The position numbers and the translations under genes were made by a program. The notes beneath the pieces were generated by a model. The model was not told the DNA's origin. It did no database searches and saw only the letters and a list, made by a program, of their open reading frames with translations. DNA of 8,417 nt, from the NCBI GenBank assembly GCA_009926645.1, contig RFOO01000030.1:1-8417 (forward strand), written 5' to 3'. The stretch comes from a bacterium (GTDB lineage Bacteria; Verrucomicrobiota; Verrucomicrobiia; Opitutales; UBA953). Positions 1-7,319 of this stretch are shown here, one piece after another. The first letter of the stretch is position 1, and each line of letters starts with the position of its first letter.

Positions 1-411
1 TCGCCACTCAACGATGCTCCAGGAGTATTCCCCTTTGGATCCTATCAGTTCATCAATCTCACAGGTACAACGGTTGAATTACGATTCGGCTCCAAGGTCA
101 TTCCTCTCAGTCCTAATGGACGCACGGTATTTAAACCTGAGACTGCTAATGGCGAATACCTTGAAGGTGAGTTTTGGACAAAAGTAGATGATGAATTTAA
201 ACTGGGTTATAAGTTCCGTAATTTACACATTAGCCGCATTCGCACCCTAGCCTTCATCATGCCCACGGCCCCCGGGCAAAGCGCCCTCAACCTGAAGATT
301 GCCGAAGAGCGCGGTCAAGCTGAGCCACCTCCTGCGGATAATTCAAAATCGAAAGATAAGAAAGCGAAGGAGTCGGAAAAGAAAGAGTCTGAAAACAGAC
401 CTTTTGGTTAA
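1..411 (+). CDS. 3' end of an unrecognised protein with a charged C-terminal tail (5' partial)
   Basis: The reading frame is open from the first base to a TAA at 409-411, giving 136 residues with no start inside the window. I do not recognise the family. The first 90 or so residues look like a compact, mostly beta domain: PFGSYQFINLTGTTVELRFG near residues 11-30 is followed by a PLSPNG turn and alternating hydrophobic strands up to about IRTLAFIMP. A proline-rich spacer (about 105-112) leads to a tail of about 20 residues rich in Lys, Glu and Ser, which looks disordered. No membrane segment is visible in this part, and any signal peptide would lie outside the window. Codon use and the clean stop support a real gene. 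It converges on recJ and the two stop codons overlap. A secreted or periplasmic role is only a guess. I am confident that it is coding, not of its function. Confidence 0.75.
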   Translation, partial: SPLNDAPGVFPFGSYQFINLTGTTVELRFGSKVIPLSPNGRTVFKPETANGEYLEGEFWTKVDDEFKLGYKFRNLHISRIRTLAFIMPTAPGQSALNLKIAEERGQAEPPPADNSKSKDKKAKESEKKESENRPFG

Positions 412-2042
412 GTTCCATAACGCCAGTCGAGAATCTCTACTTGGGGAATCTTTCTCCCCTGCCAGCGATTCCATTGTAACCTCACCGCTAAGTCCACCGC
501 ACGACCAACCTCAGGCATTCGCGAAGCCAATCGCCAAGCGATAAAGTTTAAGCGTCTTCCAGCAGACATCGCAATCTGATGTCGGAAGTTGCCGTCACCA
601 AAAACAGTCGGTGCTTTATCAAAAACAAATCCACGCACACCAAAAATAGGCTCGGGATTGGATTCACCATAGGGTTGCAACAACTCGAGGTCATCCAACA
701 AACGTTCCGAAATCTCGTGCGACTTAATCCAGTGCACGATATCTAAATCGCGACCATCTAAAACGAGTGCCCCCTTGGCTTTCTGCTCAGCAATCGCAGT
801 CGCAAATCGTTCGCGTAAGATTTCAACCTCGGTAGCATTCAACGAAATACCCACAGCCATCGGGTGACCTCCAAAAGTAGTCAGTAAATCTGCACAGGCG
901 GTAAGGGCTTCAACGAGGTTAATCCCAGGCACACTGCGACCTGAACCTTTGGCAACCTCCCCTTCCTTACCCAATACAATCACCGGACGATCCAACGCAC
1001 GGCAAATCTTCCCTGCAGCAATACCTACTACCCCTGGGTGCCAATCACCATGCAAAACATAACCCGCACGCTCACCCATGGCTTGTGCCTGAGCGGTGGC
1101 CTCTTCGGTAACCCGTTTATCAATTTCTTGTCGCTCGCGGTTAATCTGATCAAGCAACTCGGCATCACGCTGGCAGTCTGACTCGGATTGCGACAAGAGT
1201 AATTGCAGAGGTAATGAGGCATCGGCCAATCGTCCACTGGCGTTAATGCGCGGTCCGAGACGGTATGAAACATCCACCGAACTCAAGACAGCCCCGGGCT
1301 CGATTCCGCTAACGCTCACTAAGGCACGCACACCTGGACGACGTGCCTCGCCCAACGCACGCAAACCATGAGCCGCCAGAATACGGTTTTCATGAAGCAG
1401 AGGAACTAAATCGGCAATCGTGCCCAACGCCGCAAGGTCAAGGTAGTCTTTAACCTGAATACTCGTCCCACGAGGATCCCCTGAAAGTCGTAAGACTTTA
1501 AGAATACCATGGATGAGTTTGAAAACGAGTCCCGCTGTGCAAAGCGATTGCCAAGGTGCATCCTCAGTGTCGTTGACCCGCGGATTCACCAACAGGCAAG
1601 AAACGGCCTCGGCTTTGGCAACGTGGTGGTCGACAATAATCACATCCACCCCTTCGGCTTTCAAGCGCTCGACTTCGGCAATCGAATTTGTGCCACAATC
1701 GAGAGCGACGAATAACTGTGGCTTCGCTTCAGCGAGAACGCGATTCAGGGCCGCCATCGATAAGCCATACCCCTCCTCTAAACGACGTGGAACAAAGTAG
1801 GCGGGCTCAGCACCGAGTCGACGTAACAAGTCCACCAACATCGCAGTACTGGAAACGCCATCGACATCGTAGTCTCCGAGAATGGCGATGCGCTCTTGAT
1901 GATTAACAGCTGCAACAAGACGTTCAGCGGCCGCCCGCAAGTTACCGACCGCAAAAGGATCGGAGACGTGGGCAAGTTGTGGACGGAGGTGACGGTCGGC
2001 AATGGACTCGTCTTCGAATAACCGAGCCAAAACATACGCCAC
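408..2042 (-). CDS. recJ: Single-stranded-DNA-specific exonuclease RecJ, apparently lacking its N-terminal segment
   Basis: RecJ degrades single-stranded DNA 5' to 3' in the cytoplasm, in recombinational and mismatch repair. The 544-residue protein shows the DHH phosphoesterase motifs: GDYDVDG (56-62), DCGTNS (115-120), DHH (138-140) and GTIAD (207-211). These are followed by INASGR (266-271), then the DHHA1 region with GSGRS (366-370) and GGHPMAVG (391-398), and a C-terminal OB-like region with LLQPYGESNPEPIFG (454-468). All the metal-binding motifs I expect are present. The only possible upstream start is the GTG at 2042-2040: in-frame TAA and TGA codons lie just upstream (near 2067-2075) and there is no in-frame ATG between. 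No Shine-Dalgarno sequence precedes it. Family members usually have about 25-30 more residues before the segment that here begins AYVLARL, so the 5' end of the gene seems to be missing. It overlaps the open frame of secDF by 265 bp. Probably cotranscribed with secDF. The family call is very secure; the start is not. Confidence 0.93.
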   Translation of the reverse strand: MAYVLARLFEDESIADRHLRPQLAHVSDPFAVGNLRAAAERLVAAVNHQERIAILGDYDVDGVSSTAMLVDLLRRLGAEPAYFVPRRLEEGYGLSMAALNRVLAEAKPQLFVALDCGTNSIAEVERLKAEGVDVIIVDHHVAKAEAVSCLLVNPRVNDTEDAPWQSLCTAGLVFKLIHGILKVLRLSGDPRGTSIQVKDYLDLAALGTIADLVPLLHENRILAAHGLRALGEARRPGVRALVSVSGIEPGAVLSSVDVSYRLGPRINASGRLADASLPLQLLLSQSESDCQRDAELLDQINRERQEIDKRVTEEATAQAQAMGERAGYVLHGDWHPGVVGIAAGKICRALDRPVIVLGKEGEVAKGSGRSVPGINLVEALTACADLLTTFGGHPMAVGISLNATEVEILRERFATAIAEQKAKGALVLDGRDLDIVHWIKSHEISERLLDDLELLQPYGESNPEPIFGVRGFVFDKAPTVFGDGNFRHQIAMSAGRRLNFIAWRLASRMPEVGRAVDLAVRLQWNRWQGRKIPQVEILDWRYGT

Positions 2043-4708
2043 AGGTTCTCGGAGGCATCGACGCCTTTACGCTCACCCTTGTGCCACCAATAGAAGATGG
2101 GGCTGGCAATGAAGATGGAGGAGAAAGTTCCGGTGATAACACCGTAAATAAAGACTTCGCCGTAGAGACGAACATCGCCTGCACCAAAAGCCCAGAGGGA
2201 AAGAGCGCAGAGGAAGACCGTAACCGAAGTCAGAATCGTACGTGAGAGCGTGCGATTGATGGCGAAATGAATCACTTCACGCAGAGAACGCGTGGGATTG
2301 TTATTCAATTCTTCGCGGATGCGGTCAAAGACGACGATGGTGTCATTCACCGAGTATCCGATGATGAGCAAGATAGCCGCAATGAGTGCAGCGTTAAATT
2401 GACCACCAAAGAAGATGAATAACGAAACCGTCATTAAGACGTCGTGCAAAGTCGCCACTAATGCCGCGATACCAAATCCAGACTCAAATCGCAGGGCCAC
2501 GTAGATACCGATACCCACCAGAGCAAGGATGACGGAGAGAATGGCATTGGTTCGTAAATCCGCACTGACCGATCCACCGATGGCTTCACGCGTGAGCATG
2601 ATTTTGTCGATGGCTAAGTCCTTGTCTCGTAGGATTTCGGGATGCTTTTCTTTAATCTTTTCAACAATCTTCGTTACATTGGTGAAGTCAGCTTTGCCTT
2701 GTGATTTGGATAACTCCGTCTCGATACGCAAACGCTTCTCCCCTCCGCCAATCGGAGCCTGTAGGGTAACGGTAGTGTCAGGCGTACCTAATTGTGCAGC
2801 GATTTTTACAATATCATTCGTATCAATCTTAGCCGTGGGGTTGATCGCAACCATGGTTGATTCCCCACCACGGAAGTCCTTACCAAAGGCGTCTTTACCT
2901 TTGTAGAAGAGCTCTGTCACTCCCAGGGCAATCACAACCCAGGAAGCAATAAAAGCGACGCGGGCGTATTTGAGGAATGGAATTTCAAGCGTGTGCTTGA
3001 AGACTGGTAAACCAAAGATACGACTGAGGATTCCTCGCGAGAGTGTGAACTCTTGCAAACCACGACAGGTAATCAGAGTCGTAAAGAGCGTGGTAAAAAT
3101 ACCAATGACGAGCGTCACACCAAATCCACGCACGGGACCGGTACCCATAAACACGAGAATCAGAGCGACGAGTAAGTGAGTTAAGTTAGCATCAATAATC
3201 GTCAACGTCGCACGATTATACCCTTCGCGCAAGGAGACGGCGCGGTCTTTACCCAAGCGGGTCTCTTCACGTACACGCTCGAGAATCAAAATGTTTGCAT
3301 CGAGCGCCATACCCAAGGTGAGCACCAAAGCAGCCACCCCAGGCAAGGTAATGGTCGCATTGAGGTAGGCCATCGAACCCAACAATAACAATAAGTTGAG
3401 TACCATTCCGAAAACGGAAATCAGTCCGCCCCAAACATAGAAGGCGAGCATGAAGACAATAATCAAAGCGACAGCGACAATCGAAGCGACGACCGATTTA
3501 TCTTGCGCGTCTTTCGCCAGCGAAGGACCTACCGCGGTCACGTCTTGAGTAATCAAAGGAAACTCCAATGGATTATTCAGTACATTCGAAAGGTTGATCG
3601 CCTCTTCACGTGAAAAGGATCCCGTGATGGTCGCCCCAGAACTGCGAATGGCTTCTTTAACCGTGGGAGCCGATTGCAGGACGCCATCGAGAACAACGGC
3701 GAGTTGGCCAAGAGAGTTTGAACGACTGTTTCCTTCCGCAATTTTCGCCGTGAGGTCGCCAAACTTTTTGGCGCCGTCATCGGTAAACTTCATATCAACA
3801 TAAAAGGAAATGCCATCATCGGAACGTGCCGAGGAAGCCTTGATAATCGCACCGGTTGCTTCAGCACGTTTCTTCACGTAATAGCGGGCCATCGTGACTT
3901 CGCCCGTGCGACGGTCTACATTGCGCTCCGTCAGTACTTCGTAAGTCGCGATAGCACCATTGTCATCCTGCAGTGCCTTGGTCGAACGTTCGCGCTCTTC
4001 AGCGGTGGGACGTTGATTGCGATAAACTTGACGGAATTCGAGTTTCGCTGGCTTTTTCAGCGCATCAATCACATCGGGGTTATTGGCTGCGTCTTCACCT
4101 GGTAATTGAATTTCGAGAGCTAATTCTCCCACTGGACGGATCACTGGTTCGGCAACACCGAACTGATTGACCCGCTGTTCCATCACGTGGATGGCTTGAT
4201 TAACCATTTCTGAGGCAGGCAGGTTCGCTTTTTCTTTATTAGCCGTAGCTCCAGATTCGGCTCCTGAAGGATCGACTTTCAGCGTGAACGAAACACCCCC
4301 TTGTAAATCGAGACCCAGTTTCAGTTTACCTTGGGAACGGCGGAGCAGTTCTTTGAGAACGATTACATTACGCTTCGATAAATCGGGCTCACGCACGAAT
4401 TCTTTTTCCGTAAAGAAAAAGGGTCGGAGATCCACCGTGGTTGCTCGACCTTTACCTTCGCCGATGTCGCGCAGTGCTTGATAATAGGAAACCGATTTCT
4501 GGTCTGCTGCGGTATTGGCTGTTTTCGCGTTTTCTACACGCGTCAGAGCCTCTTGGTGAATTTTGGCAAATTCGTCAGATTGATTAATCACTTGGGTCGG
4601 AACAAAGTCCGCCAAAGGGGTTGGAGCGATTGGGTGGAACTCGTAATAGGCAACCGCGAGGGCGACGAGTGAGACCGCAACCTTCCAGAACCATGTCCTG
4701 GATTTCAT
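1778..4708 (-). CDS. secDF: Sec translocon accessory protein SecDF (SecD-SecF fusion); the last 88 codons are probably not native
   Basis: SecDF is an inner-membrane protein that uses the proton gradient to pull exported proteins through SecYEG. The ORF encodes 976 residues. The SecD half has an N-terminal membrane helix (about 5-22), the periplasmic P1 region starting at KLGLDLQGGVSFTL (129-142), then a cluster of membrane segments (about 405-550) containing the hallmark GMALDANILILERVREE (466-482). The SecF half starts near 580 with another helix, then GKDFRGGE (609-616) and membrane segments containing GYSVNDTIVVFDRIREE (784-800). Family-like sequence ends at about YWWHKGERKGVDASEN (873-888). 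Residues 889-976 are recJ DNA read in a different frame, up to a TAG at 1780-1778, and look non-native. The ATG at 4708 immediately precedes the signal-anchor helix and lies 27 bp after the yajC stop, so it is a credible start, although no Shine-Dalgarno sequence is visible. Function is secure; the 3' end of the gene is doubtful. Confidence 0.94.
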   Translation of the reverse strand: MKSRTWFWKVAVSLVALAVAYYEFHPIAPTPLADFVPTQVINQSDEFAKIHQEALTRVENAKTANTAADQKSVSYYQALRDIGEGKGRATTVDLRPFFFTEKEFVREPDLSKRNVIVLKELLRRSQGKLKLGLDLQGGVSFTLKVDPSGAESGATANKEKANLPASEMVNQAIHVMEQRVNQFGVAEPVIRPVGELALEIQLPGEDAANNPDVIDALKKPAKLEFRQVYRNQRPTAEERERSTKALQDDNGAIATYEVLTERNVDRRTGEVTMARYYVKKRAEATGAIIKASSARSDDGISFYVDMKFTDDGAKKFGDLTAKIAEGNSRSNSLGQLAVVLDGVLQSAPTVKEAIRSSGATITGSFSREEAINLSNVLNNPLEFPLITQDVTAVGPSLAKDAQDKSVVASIVAVALIIVFMLAFYVWGGLISVFGMVLNLLLLLGSMAYLNATITLPGVAALVLTLGMALDANILILERVREETRLGKDRAVSLREGYNRATLTIIDANLTHLLVALILVFMGTGPVRGFGVTLVIGIFTTLFTTLITCRGLQEFTLSRGILSRIFGLPVFKHTLEIPFLKYARVAFIASWVVIALGVTELFYKGKDAFGKDFRGGESTMVAINPTAKIDTNDIVKIAAQLGTPDTTVTLQAPIGGGEKRLRIETELSKSQGKADFTNVTKIVEKIKEKHPEILRDKDLAIDKIMLTREAIGGSVSADLRTNAILSVILALVGIGIYVALRFESGFGIAALVATLHDVLMTVSLFIFFGGQFNAALIAAILLIIGYSVNDTIVVFDRIREELNNNPTRSLREVIHFAINRTLSRTILTSVTVFLCALSLWAFGAGDVRLYGEVFIYGVITGTFSSIFIASPIFYWWHKGERKGVDASENLWRMFWLGYSKTSPLPTVTSVHNLPTSPILLRSVTCGRPLNVLLQLLIIKSASPFSETTMSMAFPVLRCWWTCYVDSVLSPPTLFHVV

Positions 4709-4735
4709 AGTGATGAAATGGGTAAGGGGTGTGGC

Positions 4736-5083
4736 TTAGTTGAGGGACGCAGGCTTTTCTGCACTCTCAGCTTTTTTCTCTACCACGGACTTATGAATCG
4801 TCATGCGACCTTCTTCGAGAGCGATGGTGATACGATCGTCCTTAATCCCGACCACGCGTCCATAAATGCCCGTACCCGTGAGAACTTCGTCTCCTACTGC
4901 CAAACTGTTTTGAACTTTTTCACGCTCTTTCTGAGCCTTGCGCTGAGGGGCAATTAAAAGGAAGTAGAAGGCAGCCAACATCAGAACCATCATGATTAAT
5001 GATGTCCAAGGATTTCCCTGTTCGGGAGCTGCGGCAGCCGCTTGTGCTAATGGTTGATTTACAATGCTTTGGATGATGTTCAT
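4736..5083 (-). CDS. yajC: Sec translocon accessory subunit YajC
   Basis: YajC is a small single-span inner-membrane protein that associates with SecDF and the SecYEG translocon. The 115-residue product has a short N-terminal segment rich in alanine (15-19), one membrane helix (about 27-44) ending in the typical LLIAPQRKAQKE, and a cytoplasmic domain with LAVGDEVLTGTGIYGRVVGI (61-80) and a final Val/Glu/Lys-rich stretch. This is the whole YajC family pattern at normal length (around 100-120 residues). I chose the ATG at 5083 because the helix then sits where it does in other YajC proteins. The frame stays open upstream to a TTG at 5158, but that extension (basic and Phe-rich) has no family character. 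It is the first gene of the yajC-secDF-recJ unit. A promoter candidate lies about 100 bp upstream. No Shine-Dalgarno sequence precedes the start; the leader just before it is A/C-rich. Confidence 0.95.
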   Translation of the reverse strand: MNIIQSIVNQPLAQAAAAAPEQGNPWTSLIMMVLMLAAFYFLLIAPQRKAQKEREKVQNSLAVGDEVLTGTGIYGRVVGIKDDRITIALEEGRMTIHKSVVEKKAESAEKPASLN

Positions 5084-5134
5084 GTGTGTATTTGTTTGGA
5101 AATGGGCGAAAAACCGTCGTTTAGCCCTCTGAAA

Positions 5135-5167
5135 TGCCTTGGTGAGACAAAAAGGCAAGCACTGCCT
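5135..5167 (-). promoter_or_regulatory. Possible alternative hairpins in the yajC leader
   Basis: Read on the minus strand, AGGCA (5167-5163) can pair with TGCCT (5157-5153) across a 5-base loop. This hairpin runs into five T residues (5153-5149), like a weak intrinsic terminator. The same TGCCTT arm (5157-5152) can instead pair with AAGGCA (5140-5135). The two pairings exclude each other, as in an attenuator. The stems are only five and six base pairs, so this is tentative. Confidence 0.25.
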
Positions 5168-5174
5168 CGCTGGA

Positions 5175-5193
5175 TTGGTTTTGATTAAACCAA
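5175..5193. repeat. 7-bp inverted repeat in the yajC/kup divergent promoter region
   Basis: TTGGTTT (5175-5181) and AAACCAA (5187-5193) are perfect inverted copies separated by five bases. The repeat covers the candidate -10 box and probable transcription start of yajC and lies 32 bp before the kup start codon. A dimeric regulator bound here could affect both genes. The arms are short and A/T-rich, so chance is possible. Confidence 0.4.
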
Positions 5194-5212
5194 AATTACA
5201 CCTCAGTGTGAA
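5184..5212 (-). promoter_or_regulatory. Candidate sigma-70-type promoter for the yajC-secDF-recJ unit
   Basis: On the minus strand TTCACA (5212-5207) is followed by a 17-bp spacer and TTTAAT (5189-5184). Each box matches the housekeeping consensus at five of six bases and the spacer is ideal. Transcription would start near 5177, leaving an untranslated leader of about 94 bases before the yajC ATG. This is a pattern match only. In the opposite direction, for kup, I see only a weak pair (TTGGTT 5175-5180 and TACACC 5197-5202). Confidence 0.45.
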
Positions 5213-5224
5213 TAACTCACTTTC

Positions 5225-7306
5225 ATGAAAGAAGCTTCCTCGGCGGCTAACCCAAGCCCCTCGTCTTCACTGGCCCAGCCATTAACCCTCGGAGCCACGA
5301 TTGCGGCTTTAGGGGTTGTTTATGGGGATATCGGGACGAGTCCTTTATATGCTTTTCGCGAGTGTATTCGCTATGGCATGCATGCAGGGGCCTCGCCAAT
5401 GCAGGTGATCACCCCTGCCCTTTCGATGATTATTTGGTCATTGATTGCGATCGTTACCATTAAGTACGTGATTTTTTTGATGGAGGCGAATGATGAGGGC
5501 GAAGGCGGAATCATGACGCTCGTTTCGTTGGCATCGAAGGAAGTAAATAGTGAAGAGACTAAAAGCCTTACTCATCGAAAACCACGTAGTGGATTCATCC
5601 TACTTGGCGTATTCGGGACGGCACTCCTTTTTGGTGATGGAGTCATCACGCCGGCCATTTCGGTTCTTTCTGCCCTCGAGGGTATCAAGGAAGTAGGTGC
5701 ACATGCGACCAATACCGCTGATTTAAATGTGTTTCTACGTACCCTTTCGGATCCCAAGTTTACGCATTACTTTATCCCCACTGCGGCGGTTGCTATTTTA
5801 TTCGGTATATTCTATCTCCAAAAAAGAGGTTCCGGAAAAGTGGGGATGTATTTTGGTCCCATTACATTGATTTGGTTTATCGCCATCGCAACGACGGGAG
5901 TTTGGTCTATTATTCAACACCACGAACATATTCCCGCCCTGCTTTCTACCTTTAACCCGCTGACCGCTATCAGTTTTTTCCTAGAGCATCCTGGCCTCGG
6001 AATGATTATTTTAGGTGCGGTGTTTTTAGCCGTAACTGGAGCCGAGGCATTGTATGCCGACATGGGTCACTTTGGCCAAAAGCCAATTCGAGCTGGTTGG
6101 TATTTCATCGTCTTCCCTGCCTTAATTCTGAATTACTTGGGTCAAGGCGCTTGGGCTCTATCTTCCGAAGCCAAACTGCTACAAGGTGAATTTAATCCGT
6201 TTTTCAATATGGCGCCGGGGTGGACACAGATTCCTTTGACGGTGATTGCTACACTCGCTGCGATTATTGCCTCACAAGCACTCATCTCGGGAGCCTTCTC
6301 AACCACGATGCAGGCTATCCAGTTGAACTTCCTGCCTCGCATGCGAATCGAGCGGACTTCAGACAAAGAGTACGGTCAAATTTATGTCCCGATTGTTAAC
6401 TGGTTGCTGATGATTGGTACGATTTATTTGGTTCTACAATATCGATCCTCGGAAAACCTCGTGAGCGCCTACGGCATTGCGGTAAGTCTGACCATGTTTG
6501 CGACCACCATTTTGTTTGGCCAATATATCCGACGAAAACTCAACATCCCTGTTTTTGCGGGTTTCATTCTCGTCGCCCCACTGCTCTTACTTGAATTTTT
6601 CTTCGTGCTGGGAAATTTACCCAAAATCTTTGAGGCTGGATGGCTCCCCTTGGCTGCCGGTTTCTTACTCTACTACCTGATGTCGGTCTGGAACAAGGGT
6701 CGGATTGCGATGCGCAATAAGTTGATTGAAACAGGAACAGGCGATGATTTTGCCATCTTCCTCGATAGCGTCGAAGACCGTTTTTGTGCCGGTAAACTCA
6801 GTCGCGTGAAAGGCACGGCGATTTACTTAGCCGGAACATCGAATGCGGTGCCGATGGCATTAGCGCATAACCTTAAACACAATCGCGTCTTACACGACCA
6901 CATCATCATCGTCACCCTGACCATCGATGAAGATCGAGCTTACGTGAGTCGCGATGAACGCGTGACCTTTACCACTCGTGGATCCAAATTCTGTAGCGTC
7001 AGTAACCAAGAGGATTTTCCGCTCGTCCTTCGAGTCGTCGGCAAATTCGGCTTCCGTGAGCAGCAGGACATCTTCCCTGTCTTAGAGGCGGCCTATCAGG
7101 AACTAGGCATCAAACCAAATCCTCTAGAGGTTACCTATTTCCTCAGTCGTGAAACCATTGTCCGCGACACTTCGAAAAACTTTTCCCTCAATATTGTTCA
7201 GGAAAAACTATTTGAAGTGCTCAATCGTAATGCACTCTCGGCAACCGCCTACTTCAACCTACCTCCAGGTCGAGTGGTCGAACTAGGCATGCAGGTCGAA
7301 CTCTAA
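5225..7306 (+). CDS. kup: Kup/HAK-family low-affinity potassium uptake transporter
   Basis: Kup imports potassium across the inner membrane, coupled to protons. The 693-residue protein is full length for the family. After a Ser/Pro/Ala-rich cytoplasmic N-terminus of about 20 residues comes the signature GVVYGDIGTSPLYAFREC (30-47). The membrane domain continues with GDGVITPAISVLSALEG (137-153), TGAEALYADMGHFG (271-284) and about twelve hydrophobic segments to about 488. The acidic residues D35, E152 and E274 sit where the family has residues reported as important for transport. The C-terminal cytoplasmic domain ends with the typical FLSRETIV (639-646), LFEVLNRNALSATAYFNLPPGRVVELG (662-688) pattern. 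The ATG at 5225 fits the family N-terminus; no Shine-Dalgarno sequence precedes it. It is monocistronic here, divergent from yajC and convergent with carA (13 bp between the stops). No K-responsive riboswitch is recognisable in its upstream region. No damage is visible. Confidence 0.96.
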   Translation: MKEASSAANPSPSSSLAQPLTLGATIAALGVVYGDIGTSPLYAFRECIRYGMHAGASPMQVITPALSMIIWSLIAIVTIKYVIFLMEANDEGEGGIMTLVSLASKEVNSEETKSLTHRKPRSGFILLGVFGTALLFGDGVITPAISVLSALEGIKEVGAHATNTADLNVFLRTLSDPKFTHYFIPTAAVAILFGIFYLQKRGSGKVGMYFGPITLIWFIAIATTGVWSIIQHHEHIPALLSTFNPLTAISFFLEHPGLGMIILGAVFLAVTGAEALYADMGHFGQKPIRAGWYFIVFPALILNYLGQGAWALSSEAKLLQGEFNPFFNMAPGWTQIPLTVIATLAAIIASQALISGAFSTTMQAIQLNFLPRMRIERTSDKEYGQIYVPIVNWLLMIGTIYLVLQYRSSENLVSAYGIAVSLTMFATTILFGQYIRRKLNIPVFAGFILVAPLLLLEFFFVLGNLPKIFEAGWLPLAAGFLLYYLMSVWNKGRIAMRNKLIETGTGDDFAIFLDSVEDRFCAGKLSRVKGTAIYLAGTSNAVPMALAHNLKHNRVLHDHIIIVTLTIDEDRAYVSRDERVTFTTRGSKFCSVSNQEDFPLVLRVVGKFGFREQQDIFPVLEAAYQELGIKPNPLEVTYFLSRETIVRDTSKNFSLNIVQEKLFEVLNRNALSATAYFNLPPGRVVELGMQVEL

Positions 7307-7319
7307 AAATCAGCTGAAT

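Noticed and set aside
299..544. An Arg/Lys-rich 81-codon plus-strand frame spanning the end of the first gene.
   Set aside because: It is a shifted reading of the Lys/Glu-rich tail and then antisense recJ. The frame from base 1 to 411 is the better coding frame.
2026..2045. Programmed -1 frameshift from secDF into recJ at a TTTT run (2032-2029, minus strand).
   Set aside because: The frame relation is right for -1 slippage, but the site is not a canonical slippery heptamer, no strong downstream structure is evident, and a SecDF-RecJ fusion is not a known architecture. A deletion or assembly artefact explains the data better.
2529..2906. A 125-codon open frame on the plus strand inside secDF.
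   Set aside because: It is antisense to well-conserved secDF sequence, has no recognisable domain, and is an expected by-product of codon use on the other strand.
5084..5158. An upstream in-frame extension of YajC from a TTG at 5158 (25 extra residues).
   Set aside because: The extension is basic and Phe-rich, without family similarity, and the ATG at 5083 places the membrane helix correctly. It also overlaps the probable leader hairpins.
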